A stretch of 46,796 bases of DNA from positions 1-46,796 of the forward strand of contig JAJXUE010000021.1 of the NCBI GenBank assembly GCA_021783135.1. Reading direction: 5' to 3'. This document shows positions 1 to 7,407 of the stretch, one piece after another. How positions within the stretch are numbered: position 1 is the first letter of the stretch; every line of letters starts with the position of its first letter. The position numbers and the translations under genes were made by a program. The notes under the pieces are model-generated. The model ran no database searches and was not told where the DNA came from. It saw only the letters and a program-made list of their open reading frames with translations. This stretch comes from Bacillota bacterium (lineage in GTDB: Bacteria > Bacillota > Desulfitobacteriia > Desulfitobacteriales > JAJXUE01).

Positions 1-1133
1 GCATGGTGCGTACCCCTTGGAGCGAGGAACCTATCCCGTTTCAGGAAGCGGCAGAAATCGGTACCAGAAAGGTAATTACCGACCATTCTACCATCGGGAT
101 TGTAATTACCACCGACGGTACTATTACGGATATAGCGCGGGAAAATTACCTGGAAGCAGAAGTAAAGATAATTAGCGAGCTTAAGGCCCTCGACAAGCCC
201 TTTGTAGTTTTACTCAACACGGACCGTCCCTTTGCGGAAAACAGTATTGAGCTGGCGCGGGAAATGGAAGATAAGTATGGGGTACCGGTATTAGCGGTAG
301 ACTGCGCAGAATTGACCCAAGAAGACATCATGCAGATTTTAGAAGAAGTGCTCTATGAGTTCCCGGTGGCAGAAGTAAACATCAATTTACCGCTGTGGAT
401 TGACGAGCTGGAGGGGACCCATTGGCTGCGTGAAGGCTTTACAGATGCAGTTAAAGCTGCCACAGCCGAGGTAAACAGATTGCGCGATATAGACGGCATA
501 CTAGATAAGTTATCCGAGTACCAGTATGCCCAGGACATAGTTCTGCAGGAGATGAATCTTGGTACCGGTATAGCTAATATCGATGTAACTGCGGTTGATG
601 GTCTGTTCGATCAAGTGTTGAAGGAATTGACCGGCATTGAAATTGAGGGCGAACACACTTTGCTGCGCGTATTGCGCGATTATACTGTAGCCAAGAAAGA
701 GTACGATAAAATAGCAAAAGCCATGGTTGAAGTAGACAGTAACGGTTACGGTGTCGTGACACCATCCTTAGATGAAATGATTTTAGAAGAACCGGAACTG
801 ATCAAACAGGGTGGAAGATTTGGCGTAAAACTAAAAGCAAGCGCCCCGTCCTTGCATATCATTCGTGCCGATATTACCACCGAAATCACGCCGATAATTG
901 GTACAGAAAAACAATGCGAAGAATTGGTACGGTATATGCTGGATGAGTTTGAGTCTGATCCCCAAAAACTATGGCAGTCTAATATATTCGGCAAATCTTT
1001 ACAGGACTTGGTGCGCGAAGGTGTGCAAAATAAGCTGTATAGAATGCCGGAAAATGCGCAACAAAAATTGCAGGACACCTTGCAGCGCATTGTTAATGAA
1101 GGTAGTGGAGGATTAATCTGTATCATCATCTAA
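1..1133 (+). CDS. spoIVA: Stage IV sporulation protein A (SpoIVA), 5'-truncated by the window edge
   Basis: The reading frame is open from the first base, so this is the C-terminal part of the gene (about 376 residues visible; Bacillus SpoIVA has about 490). SpoIVA is an ATPase that polymerises on the outer forespore membrane and anchors the spore coat basement layer. The visible part lacks the N-terminal Walker A region but begins in the conserved EEPIPFQEAAEIGTRKVI-type segment, continues through DHSTIGIVITTDG and PFVVLLN, and ends in the family-typical GLICIII tail that helps bind the forespore surface. The frame is intact, with no internal stop. A terminator hairpin overlaps the stop codon, so the gene ends its transcript. 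It shows that the organism is an endospore former. Confidence 0.96.
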   Translation, partial: MVRTPWSEEPIPFQEAAEIGTRKVITDHSTIGIVITTDGTITDIARENYLEAEVKIISELKALDKPFVVLLNTDRPFAENSIELAREMEDKYGVPVLAVDCAELTQEDIMQILEEVLYEFPVAEVNINLPLWIDELEGTHWLREGFTDAVKAATAEVNRLRDIDGILDKLSEYQYAQDIVLQEMNLGTGIANIDVTAVDGLFDQVLKELTGIEIEGEHTLLRVLRDYTVAKKEYDKIAKAMVEVDSNGYGVVTPSLDEMILEEPELIKQGGRFGVKLKASAPSLHIIRADITTEITPIIGTEKQCEELVRYMLDEFESDPQKLWQSNIFGKSLQDLVREGVQNKLYRMPENAQQKLQDTLQRIVNEGSGGLICIII

Positions 1134-1158
1134 CGGTCCAAACGGACCGTTCTTTGTT
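1132..1158 (+). terminator. Rho-independent terminator of spoIVA
   Basis: Perfect 8-bp stem AACGGTCC / GGACCGTT (1132-1139 and 1144-1151) with a 4-nt loop, followed by the T-rich run CTTTGTTT. It begins inside the spoIVA stop codon. Confidence 0.8.
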
Positions 1159-1172
1159 TGGCGCCGAGCATA

Positions 1173-1202
1173 TTGCTGTGAATCAGTGCAAAATGGTATA
1201 AT
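1173..1202 (+). promoter_or_regulatory. Sigma-A-type promoter of the ACT-domain gene
   Basis: Candidate -35 TTGCTG (1173-1178) and a perfect -10 TATAAT (1197-1202) with an 18-bp spacer, about 20-30 bp upstream of the pheB-like start. Assigned by eye. Confidence 0.6.
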
Positions 1203-1222
1203 AGCCTCAGTAAAAGGTAGAG

Positions 1223-1693
1223 GTGAACGTATTGATTCGCTCAAAAAGTAAAGATTTAAATAAAAATTTCTTTATAGTAGATAAAGAAATTTTACCAGAA
1301 GCAATTTTGAAAACGGCCCGGGCCAAGGAATTATTGATTAAAGGTGATGCGCTAACAGTAAACGAAGCGGTTGAAGCGGTGGGTTTAAGCCGCAGCGCAT
1401 TTTACAAGTACAAAGATGGGGTCTTCCCATTTTACCAGGCCAGCAAAGAGAGAATTATTACAATTTCATTAATTTTAGACAACATGAGCGGGGTGTTGTC
1501 ACACGTCTTGACAACAATTGCGGATACCCAAGGAAATATCCTCACTATTAATCAAGGTATACCGCTCCAAGGAATTGCCAACGTTTCCGTATCTATAGAC
1601 ACTACAGGCATGGGAGGGACTCCGGAGGAACTGCTTAACACCTTGGGCAGCCTTGTCGGGGTTAAAAAAGTTGAATTGATAGGACAAAATTAG
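1223..1693 (+). CDS. pheB: ACT-domain protein of the PheB/UPF0735 family
   Basis: A protein of about 156 residues with two parts. The N-terminal half (about 10-75) holds a short helical segment with AVEAVGLSRSAFYKYKDGVF, resembling a helix-turn-helix. The C-terminal ACT domain (about 78-153) has the pattern ISLILDNMSGVLSHVLTTIA and ends in a KKVELIG strand. ACT domains usually bind amino acids, and relatives are annotated as PheB or UPF0735 regulators linked to threonine/phenylalanine metabolism; the exact role is not established. Two starts are possible: GTG at 1223, or TTG at 1232, which sits 6 bases after AGGTGA and gives a protein starting IRSKSKDL. I favour the TTG but keep the longer span. 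The gene is monocistronic with its own promoter. Confidence 0.82.
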   Translation: MNVLIRSKSKDLNKNFFIVDKEILPEAILKTARAKELLIKGDALTVNEAVEAVGLSRSAFYKYKDGVFPFYQASKERIITISLILDNMSGVLSHVLTTIADTQGNILTINQGIPLQGIANVSVSIDTTGMGGTPEELLNTLGSLVGVKKVELIGQN

Positions 1694-1706
1694 CGTTTTT
1701 TACTTG

Positions 1707-1735
1707 TTGCAATCTCTGGGCTAATCAATTATAAT
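1707..1735 (+). promoter_or_regulatory. Promoter of tRNA-Pro
   Basis: TTGCAA (1707-1712), a 17-bp spacer and a perfect TATAAT (1730-1735), ending 33 bp before the tRNA 5' end. Confidence 0.8.
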
Positions 1736-1768
1736 AGCCCTTGTGGCACTGCAAGGTGCTATTATTGT

Positions 1769-1845
1769 CGGGGCGTAGCTCAGTTTGGTAGAGCGCTACC
1801 TTGGGGTGGTAGAGGCCGCACGTTCAAGTCGTGTCGCTCCGACCA
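1769..1845 (+). tRNA. tRNA-Pro (anticodon GGG)
   Basis: A full cloverleaf can be drawn. The acceptor stem CGGGGCG (1769-1775) pairs with CGCTCCG (1835-1841, one G-U). The D arm follows GTAGCTCAG. The anticodon stem CTACC / GGTAG encloses the loop TTGGGGT with anticodon GGG at 1803-1805. The T arm contains GTTCAAGTC. The 3' CCA is encoded (1843-1845). GGG reads proline codons CCC and CCU. The gene stands alone with its own promoter and terminator. Confidence 0.96.
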
Positions 1846-1859
1846 GTAAAAAAATATCC

Positions 1860-1902
1860 AAAACCCGTTAAACCGCATTCTAAGCGTGTTTGCGGGTTTT
1901 TT
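1860..1902 (+). terminator. Terminator of tRNA-Pro
   Basis: Stem AAAACCCG (1860-1867) pairs with CGGGTTTT (1893-1900), with an inner CGC/GCG pair in the loop region, followed by TTTT. Confidence 0.7.
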
Positions 1903-2088
1903 ACATTATATGCTTGGAAGAGTGGCAGGTACTGGAGTCGGCGATATGGAAGTGGACCATGCGAATTTGCAGGTTTATTTTTGCGTTCTAGCTTAGAATG
2001 AAGGATATCAGAAAATATTGCAGAAATGGTGTTGAACACAATATTAATCTGGATACTGTAGAACGTAAGGTGTTTAATGGAGGATGAA

Positions 2089-2991
2089 ATGGACAATATA
2101 TTTAGTGCCAATATCCTGATTTGGGATCAGGTAAGCTCTATTAGATCCCGACTACGAGCAATATTTGAGAAGTTGAACATATCTGTGTATGAAGCGTCAA
2201 ACTCCACCGAAGTGTTTAATATAATGGACGAATTAAATAATAACCTTGATGCTGTAATCATGGATATTGAAAATGATATTGAAATGGGCTTTGAGGTTTT
2301 GGCCAAAATTAAACGCATAAATCCGCAGATACCAATCATTATTCTTACTGCAAATAGTAAAAGACATATATTTACGCGCGGAATTATCGAAGGTGCTTCT
2401 GATTATATTTTAAAACCGTTTGAAGATGATGTGCTTAGGGCGAGGGTTCTTGCCCACTTACGTAAACGCCATGACCAGGCAGCAGACAATGAAACTGTTA
2501 ACGAAGCCACTACTGATGCTGTTAATGAAGTATTGTTGGATATTCGCGGTTATTTGCATGCGGAATTTAAGAAGGCAGATAAAGGCAAATATGACGTCAC
2601 AGTTATGATGTGCACATATTTCTTGCCAGTTAAAGTTTTTACCAGTCAACTTGAAAAAAGTTACTTAAGCCTGTCTGATTACATATATTCTGGTATAAAA
2701 AGTGTAGTGTGGGACACCGATATATTCGTAAAGTATGGTTCCCAAGCTTTCATAGGTATTTTTCCTTTCTGTGACTCGGCCAGCAGATTAACGCTTACGC
2801 ATAAACTTGAAGAAAAATTTGCCGTGCTTAAAGCTGAAAATACTTCTTTAGCCAAGTTTCATTTGGCATTTTCAGCCGTCTCGTTTCCGTCGGAATCTGT
2901 TGACGCTCAAGGCGTGTTGACGATATTAAGTGATGGCATGAAAAAGTCGATTGATGCGATAAAGGCAGGAGAGATAAGCGATGGCAGCTGA
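2089..2991 (+). CDS. Response regulator: REC domain plus degenerate GGDEF-like domain
   Basis: A protein of about 300 residues. The receiver domain (1-120) keeps the phospho-acceptor D59 (in VIMDIEND), T87 and K109 (LKPF), but the acidic pocket has only one clear acid (D13 in IWDQ). The C-terminal half (about 165-295) has the outline of a GGDEF fold, but the signature reads KYGSQAFIGIFP, so the catalytic GGDEF is replaced by GSQAF (217-221) and diguanylate cyclase activity is not expected. It may act as a c-di-GMP or protein-interaction sensor. The ATG at 2089 is chosen because GGAGG ends 5 bases upstream; an ATG at 2077 with a weaker AAGG site is the alternative. The 3' end overlaps the DUF1847 gene by 11 bases, implying translational coupling. 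Confidence 0.8.
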   Translation: MDNIFSANILIWDQVSSIRSRLRAIFEKLNISVYEASNSTEVFNIMDELNNNLDAVIMDIENDIEMGFEVLAKIKRINPQIPIIILTANSKRHIFTRGIIEGASDYILKPFEDDVLRARVLAHLRKRHDQAADNETVNEATTDAVNEVLLDIRGYLHAEFKKADKGKYDVTVMMCTYFLPVKVFTSQLEKSYLSLSDYIYSGIKSVVWDTDIFVKYGSQAFIGIFPFCDSASRLTLTHKLEEKFAVLKAENTSLAKFHLAFSAVSFPSESVDAQGVLTILSDGMKKSIDAIKAGEISDGS

Positions 2992-3580
2992 ACACAACAC
3001 ATATGGTTGTAACTACTGTAAGAGCGCAGCTAGTTTTAAGGGTGATTATGCTAAGATGCCAAAAACTTGCCCGACCTTAACGCATGCTGAACTTACCAAA
3101 GAAGTTTCTGGTTATCTCGTTGAGCCCTATCGCTCCATAATGCAGGTTGCCGATCAAACCCCGTTTGATGCCAATCGAGTTTTGCGTAACCGTGTCGAAG
3201 AATTAATCGTTTACCTTAAAGCACTTGGCCTAAAACGGGTAGGCATTGCTTTTTGTGTTACCTTATTGAAGGAGACGCAAAATTTAATTAAGTATCTCCA
3301 CCAAGAAGGCCTCGACAGTATTGCGGTATGCTGTCGGGTAGGCGCAGTGGACTACACGGAAATTGGCTTGACTAAAGCGCATCCGGATAAATTCGCCGCT
3401 ATTTGCAACCCTCTGGCCCAAAGTAAATTACTAAATCAAGCTGATGTAGACATTGTAGTGCAGATGGGACTTTGTTTGGGCCACGATATTATTTTGCAGC
3501 AACAATGTACGGCACCGGTTACTACTTTAGTAGTTAAAGATCGGGCCTTGGATCACCATAGTGTGCTCGCGCTCCGATAG
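2981..3580 (+). CDS. DUF1847 family cysteine-rich protein
   Basis: A protein of 199 residues matching the DUF1847 pattern: N-terminal cysteines C10, C13 and C30 (CNYCK, KTCP), then RVGIAFC, AVCCRVGAVDYTEIG, AICNPLAQSKLLN, GLCLGHD and a C-terminal PVTTLVVKDRALDHH. The many conserved cysteines suggest metal or iron-sulfur binding. The family is common in anaerobic bacteria and archaea and has no assigned function that I know of. It overlaps the preceding response-regulator gene by 11 bases, with its ribosome site (GGAG) inside that gene, so the two products probably act in one context. The fold is cytosolic; no membrane segment is seen. Confidence 0.85.
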   Translation: MAAEHNTYGCNYCKSAASFKGDYAKMPKTCPTLTHAELTKEVSGYLVEPYRSIMQVADQTPFDANRVLRNRVEELIVYLKALGLKRVGIAFCVTLLKETQNLIKYLHQEGLDSIAVCCRVGAVDYTEIGLTKAHPDKFAAICNPLAQSKLLNQADVDIVVQMGLCLGHDIILQQQCTAPVTTLVVKDRALDHHSVLALR

Positions 3581-3724
3581 ATTGTTTAATTATATTAATT
3601 GTAGCAAATACGTTAAATTAACTGTTAGAGTTTAGCAGATTTTTGGTATAAAAATTAATGTTCAGTAATGGTAGGTAAAGAGTATAATAAGAATTAACGA
3701 TTAATTTATTCAGAAGGTGCTCAT

Positions 3725-5053
3725 TTGGACAGTGCAACTAACAATTTAAGCTTGGGCCAAGATTTTGTGGATAAAATGTTTCGCTTCATTCCGGGTGGCG
3801 TATCCATTGCTACTGACGCAATGTGCAGTACAATTACGCATAATCCGATTGCGGCTGCTTTTCTGCGCGTTGAACCTTGGCAAAACTTAGTTGTTTCAGC
3901 GCAGGACCTTACAGTTTTTCGGGGCGGAGCTGCACTCAAGTCAACTCAACTTCCCTTGCACCGGGCGGCACTCTTTGGTGAAATAGTTATGGACGAAGAA
4001 TTAGAATTTGTGTGGGCAGACGGCGTGGTCAAGACAGCAATGTGGTCTGCTAAACCCGTGATGGATGAGCAAGGAAAAATCTGCGGTGCGATTGCCACGT
4101 TGCAAGACTTAACTCTGCGCAAGCAAATTGAGGCAGACCTGCGCGCCAGCGAGGAGCGCTACCGTATATTATTCACCAACAATATGGACGCCATTTTGCT
4201 GACTAGCCCCGAAGGCCAAATTTATCATGTGAATCCTGCCACCTGTGAGATGTTCCAGCGCACTGAAGCGGAACTCTGCGCTATTGGCAGGCTAGGAATC
4301 ATCGATGTAACTGATCCGCGGTTAAATTTGATTTTAGATGAGCGAAGCTCGCAAGGCAGCACCAGACGCGAACTTACCATGGTGCGCAAGGACGGTTCCA
4401 AATTCCCGGCCATCATTTCCACTGCAGTTTCCAAGGATCGGAATGGACAGGAACTCGCAACTACAATTATTCATGATATTACAGAACGCAAAAAGATTGA
4501 GGAGAACCTACGCCAAGCCAAGGAAGAGGCAGAAAGAATTGCCACCTTTGACTATATAACAGGATTGTTGAATCGCCGGGCATTTATGAACCGGGTTGAG
4601 CAAGAAATTGAGCGAGCTAAGCGACAAACGACGCCTACTGCGTTGATTATTGTCGATGTCGATTTATTCAAGGAAGTTAACGACACTTATGGTCATGTAG
4701 TTGGTGACCTTGCCTTACAAAAATTTAGCCAATGCCTAACGCAATCGGCACGACCGTATGATTTAATTGGTCGTTATGGTGGAGAAGAGTTCATTATCTG
4801 TCTCCCGAATACAACGCTGAATGATGCCGTCAAAGTCGCTGAACGAGCGCGGGTAGCGGTTGAACAATTAGAGATTATGCTTGACGCCTCGCAACGTATT
4901 TATTTGACCGCCAGTTTTGGCGTTGCGTACATGGAGTATGACTCAGCTGAAAGTATTGATGCGTTTATTGCGCGGGCTGACAATGCGATGTATCGAGCGA
5001 AGGCAGTGCGTAACCTGGTCTGCGTCGACGCACAGGAAAAATCTAGTTCATAG
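3725..5053 (+). CDS. PAS-PAS-GGDEF diguanylate cyclase
   Basis: A soluble protein of 442 residues. PAS 1 (about 10-130) and PAS 2 (about 140-262, the latter with a typical PAC end HDITERKKIEENL) are followed by a GGDEF domain (about 270-437). The active signature is RYGGEEF (GGEEF at 352-356), with metal-binding VDVDLFKEVND upstream. The inhibitory I-site RxxD is present as RPYD (343-346), so product inhibition is expected. It should make c-di-GMP from two GTP in response to a PAS-sensed cue, and a PilZ receptor lies in the flagellar operon of this window. The start is TTG, preceded by AGAAGGTG. A TATAAT at 3683-3688 lies upstream, without a convincing -35. Confidence 0.92.
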   Translation: MDSATNNLSLGQDFVDKMFRFIPGGVSIATDAMCSTITHNPIAAAFLRVEPWQNLVVSAQDLTVFRGGAALKSTQLPLHRAALFGEIVMDEELEFVWADGVVKTAMWSAKPVMDEQGKICGAIATLQDLTLRKQIEADLRASEERYRILFTNNMDAILLTSPEGQIYHVNPATCEMFQRTEAELCAIGRLGIIDVTDPRLNLILDERSSQGSTRRELTMVRKDGSKFPAIISTAVSKDRNGQELATTIIHDITERKKIEENLRQAKEEAERIATFDYITGLLNRRAFMNRVEQEIERAKRQTTPTALIIVDVDLFKEVNDTYGHVVGDLALQKFSQCLTQSARPYDLIGRYGGEEFIICLPNTTLNDAVKVAERARVAVEQLEIMLDASQRIYLTASFGVAYMEYDSAESIDAFIARADNAMYRAKAVRNLVCVDAQEKSSS

Positions 5054-5102
5054 GAGTGCACAAGCAAGTGAGGAGTGGTGTCTCTCAGACCAGAGGCTAA
5101 AC

Positions 5103-5257
5103 AATATTGCCCGAATTCCCACCATATTACACCCTCACGGTTTAATTGCATATCCTAATATGAGCAGTCAAGTTGATTATGAGGCGGAATTAGCCGTCGC
5201 ATAATGACCCTGGAACTGGGGGATGTTATATTGACTGGAGCTTCACAAGTAGTTTAA
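5103..5257 (+). pseudogene. Remnant of a fumarylacetoacetate hydrolase (FAH) family gene
   Basis: Two adjacent scraps match distant parts of FAH-family hydrolases. In the first (about 5103-5204) the translation includes AYPNMSSQVDYEAELAVA followed by a stop, like the family's N-terminal YP..S..VDYEAELAVVIG. In the second (5207-5257), one frame over, it reads TLELGDVILTGASQVV and stops, like the C-terminal LEPGDVILTGTP motif. The roughly 100 residues between, which include most metal ligands, are missing, and the two scraps are in different frames. This is best read as a deleted, decayed gene. It sits in the 345-base gap between the diguanylate cyclase and speD; apart from this remnant and the speD promoter and leader, I see nothing in that gap. 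Confidence 0.6.
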
Positions 5258-5286
5258 AAAACGTGGATTTTTGGTTGAATAATTTA

Positions 5287-5314
5287 TTGACATTATTTAA
5301 GTTTATGTTACAAT
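5287..5314 (+). promoter_or_regulatory. Sigma-A-type promoter of speD
   Basis: Perfect -35 TTGACA (5287-5292), a 16-bp spacer and -10 TACAAT (5309-5314), 85 bp upstream of the speD start. The transcript would begin near 5321, just before the leader hairpin. Confidence 0.7.
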
Positions 5315-5324
5315 TTAATTCGAT

Positions 5325-5360
5325 GGAATTTGGGTGCCGCGGAATGGCGGTCCGAATTCC
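5325..5360 (+). promoter_or_regulatory. Hairpin in the speD 5' leader
   Basis: GGAATT (5325-5330) pairs with AATTCC (5355-5360). The next bases TGGG and TCCG pair with two wobbles. CCGC (5337-5340) pairs with GCGG (5347-5350) after a 2-nt bulge. The loop is GGAATG. It would lie almost at the 5' end of the transcript and does not cover the start codon. It could be an mRNA-stabilising or regulatory element; no known riboswitch class was recognised. Confidence 0.45.
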
Positions 5361-5398
5361 TTCATATTTTGTACAAAAAAGGGGGCATCGGTTACGAG

Positions 5399-5776
5399 AT
5401 GACAAATTCTCTGGGACGTCATGTATTGGCCGAAATTTATGGATGCAGCTTCGATATTCTTAACGACATTAACCGCGTTGAGGAAATCATGGTAAACGCA
5501 GCTTTGGAGGCAGGTGCCGAAGTTCGTGAGTGTGTATTTCATAAGTTTAGTCCTCAAGGGGTTAGCGGAGTCGTGGTAATTTCCGAATCCCACCTCGCTA
5601 TTCACACTTGGCCTGAGCTCGGCTATGCTGCGGTAGACGTCTTCACTTGTGGGGAGAGAGTTAATCCCTGGGATGCGTGTAACTATCTCACCGAAAAGTT
5701 TCAAGCCGCGAATATGACGGCAACGGAAATCAAGCGAGGAATCGTGGAGAGTCCAAAACAAGCTGTAAATCTTTAG
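5399..5776 (+). CDS. speD: S-adenosylmethionine decarboxylase proenzyme (class 1B)
   Basis: Decarboxylates S-adenosylmethionine to supply aminopropyl groups for spermidine. With the ATG at 5399 the protein has 125 residues and starts [16 protein letters not shown], the usual start for the small bacterial enzyme. The self-cleavage site is E63-S64 in [11 protein letters not shown]64 would become the pyruvoyl cofactor, with the processing and catalytic residues H69 and C84 (VFTCG) at family positions. A longer in-frame opening to 5330 exists, but its extra residues overlap the leader hairpin and lack homology. The ribosome site GGGGG (5381-5385) is rather far, 13 bases away. No speE is adjacent. 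It is monocistronic, with its own promoter and terminator. Confidence 0.94.
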   Translation: MTNSLGRHVLAEIYGCSFDILNDINRVEEIMVNAALEAGAEVRECVFHKFSPQGVSGVVVISESHLAIHTWPELGYAAVDVFTCGERVNPWDACNYLTEKFQAANMTATEIKRGIVESPKQAVNL

Positions 5777-5824
5777 GAGGGATATTTATTTTATTCCGGA
5801 TAAAGATCAAAGAGGGTTAGCGCA

Positions 5825-5856
5825 AGCCTTACAACCAAGAAGTTGTAGGGCTTTTT
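5825..5856 (+). terminator. Terminator of speD
   Basis: AGCCTTACAAC (5825-5835) pairs with GTTGTAGGGCT (one T-G wobble), loop CAAGAA, followed by TTTTT. Confidence 0.8.
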
Positions 5857-5929
5857 CAATATATTTGCAAACCTTTGGCAGGAAACAGAAGTTTGTGAGA
5901 CGAACTTAGCATTCTAAGCGAACCTTATA

Positions 5930-5953
5930 AGCTGACCTTAAAAGCTGATCTTA
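5930..5953 (+). repeat. Tandem 11-bp direct repeat upstream of hdrC
   Basis: AGCTGACCTTA (5930-5940) and AGCTGATCTTA (5943-5953) differ at one base, with a 13-bp period. The second copy runs into the hdrC ribosome site. An inverted pair CTTAG/CTAAG lies just upstream (about 5905-5918). This could be a protein-binding site or chance. Confidence 0.4.
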
Positions 5954-5963
5954 GAAGGGAAGA

Positions 5964-6500
5964 GTGAGTGCAGTGGTTGTGTCGGACAATAAGCTGAGTT
6001 TGGAGTTAATACGTATCAGCGGTATCGACCCCAATACCTGCTACCAGTGCGGCAGATGCTCCGGAGCGTGCGGCTTTGCTTCAATTATGCAGTATTCTCC
6101 GGCAGCAATTATGCGGTTATTGCAATTAGGCAAAGTAGAAGATGTTTTAAGCAGCAATTCACTCTGGGTATGCACGACCTGCGCAAATTGTGACGCGCTC
6201 TGTCCGAGAGAGATAAAATTTACCGGTTTAATAAGCGCTTTGCGCCTAATGGCTCAGCACACTAACTCTACCCACCAGGGCAAGGCCGTAATTGCAGCCC
6301 AAGAGCGCTTTATGGTCTCATTGCGCGCCCATGGCAGGGTGTCTAATCCTACCCTTAGTGCCTTCCTGGAGGATCTGCCCTTAGCGTATCGAATAGTCCG
6401 CAAGGGCAGGGTGCGTCTGTGGCCGGAAAAGATCAAGCGCAATCAGTCCCTTAAAAATATGCTCACGGCATACCTAAAGCAAAAGGAGGAGCATAGGTGA
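5964..6500 (+). CDS. hdrC: HdrC-like 4Fe-4S dicluster protein
   Basis: A protein of 178 residues with two complete 4Fe-4S motifs: C26-x2-C29-x2-C32-x3-C36 (CYQCGRCSGAC) and C70-x2-C73-x2-C76-x3-C80 (CTTCANCDALCP). This is the arrangement of heterodisulfide reductase subunit C, which relays electrons to the HdrB site. There is no membrane segment. The start is GTG, 5 bases after AGAAGG. The stop overlaps the HdrB start by 4 bases (GTGA), so the two subunits are translationally coupled. No HdrA or hydrogenase gene is nearby. In non-methanogens such pairs serve various thiol/disulfide or electron-bifurcating complexes; the physiological substrate here cannot be told. Confidence 0.88.
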   Translation: MSAVVVSDNKLSLELIRISGIDPNTCYQCGRCSGACGFASIMQYSPAAIMRLLQLGKVEDVLSSNSLWVCTTCANCDALCPREIKFTGLISALRLMAQHTNSTHQGKAVIAAQERFMVSLRAHGRVSNPTLSAFLEDLPLAYRIVRKGRVRLWPEKIKRNQSLKNMLTAYLKQKEEHR

Positions 6501-7366
6501 GCAAGTTTGCGTATTATCCGGGTTGTTCACTACATGGCTGCGCGCAGCAGTATGATTGCTCCACCCGTCTTGTGAGCCAGAGGCTGGGTATAGAACTTGA
6601 GGAAATCCCTAATTGGAACTGCTGTGGTGCGGTAACGGCCTCTGCCACAGACCCATTTTTGGAGGTTGTCTTAAATGCGCGAAATTTGACGCTGGCGGGG
6701 CAAGCTGGCTTGGATATCGTTACACCATGTACGCAGTGTTATGCTCACCTCCAAGGGTCACACAGGGCTCTGACGCACAGTCCTGAACTTAGCCGCAGGG
6801 TTGCTGAACGACTGCAACATAATCTCGAGCTGACTGGTGCAGTCAGGAGTTTGCCGGAAGTTCTAAGCAACCCGCAAGTCCGGGACAAATTACAGCGTAT
6901 AGCTCATAAAAGTCTCAGCGGGCTGAAAATAGTAGTGTATTATGGCTGTGCTTGGGGCAGGACCACCGCAGCCAGTGGAACAACAAGTGAACCTAAGTTG
7001 TTGTTGCTTGAGGATTTGGTTGCTGCTATGGGTGGTGAAGCTTTGCCTTGGCCCTATACGACGGAATGCTGTGGCGGGCAGCAAGCTATAGCAGATAATA
7101 CCATCACCCATCTGGCCACGACCAAATTGTTGGGTATGGCGGCTGCCTGTGGCGCGGACTGTATTATGACTGCCTGTCCGTTTTGCCAACTTAACCTTGA
7201 GTTAGGACAGTTGAGGTTGTCCAAGCAGGATAGTGCTCGGCAAAACATCCCGGTGCTCTTTTTCACCCAGTTAATGGGCTTAGTATTAGGCTATCAAGCT
7301 AAACAACTTGGGTTGCCTAAGCAATTGATTGACCCGAGCTCCATGCTTAAAAACATTGGTTTATAA
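6497..7366 (+). CDS. hdrB: HdrB-like CCG-domain protein
   Basis: A protein of 289 residues with two cysteine-rich CCG domains. Domain 1 has C10 (YYPGC), C42-C43 (NCCGA), C78 and C81 (CTQC). Domain 2 has C151 (YYGC), C191-C192 (ECCGG), C227 and C230 (CPFC). Both sets are complete, as in catalytic HdrB subunits that carry non-cubane 4Fe-4S clusters and reduce heterodisulfides. The start GTG overlaps the hdrC stop by 4 bases. With HdrC it should form an electron-accepting thiol:disulfide module. The partner that feeds electrons (HdrA, a flavoprotein or a membrane quinone protein) is not in this window. A strong bidirectional terminator follows. Confidence 0.9.
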   Translation: MSKFAYYPGCSLHGCAQQYDCSTRLVSQRLGIELEEIPNWNCCGAVTASATDPFLEVVLNARNLTLAGQAGLDIVTPCTQCYAHLQGSHRALTHSPELSRRVAERLQHNLELTGAVRSLPEVLSNPQVRDKLQRIAHKSLSGLKIVVYYGCAWGRTTAASGTTSEPKLLLLEDLVAAMGGEALPWPYTTECCGGQQAIADNTITHLATTKLLGMAAACGADCIMTACPFCQLNLELGQLRLSKQDSARQNIPVLFFTQLMGLVLGYQAKQLGLPKQLIDPSSMLKNIGL

Positions 7367-7407
7367 AAAAACTAAGAGGCCCGACTTCGGTCGGGCCTCT
7401 TAGTTTT
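7365..7407. terminator. Bidirectional terminator between hdrB and the motAB operon
   Basis: Perfect 15-bp stem ACTAAGAGGCCCGAC / GTCGGGCCTCTTAGT (7371-7385 and 7390-7404) closed by a TTCG tetraloop, with an A-run before it and a T-run after it. It serves the converging hdrB and yaaR-like transcripts. Confidence 0.93.

Noticed and set aside
5315-5761. 148-codon minus-strand frame opposite speD
   Set aside because: Complement of a well-conserved coding region; no homology or ribosome site supports it.
5777-5824. Small coding region after the GGAGGG downstream of speD
   Set aside because: No usable start codon at proper spacing; only about a dozen codons before a stop, then the terminator.
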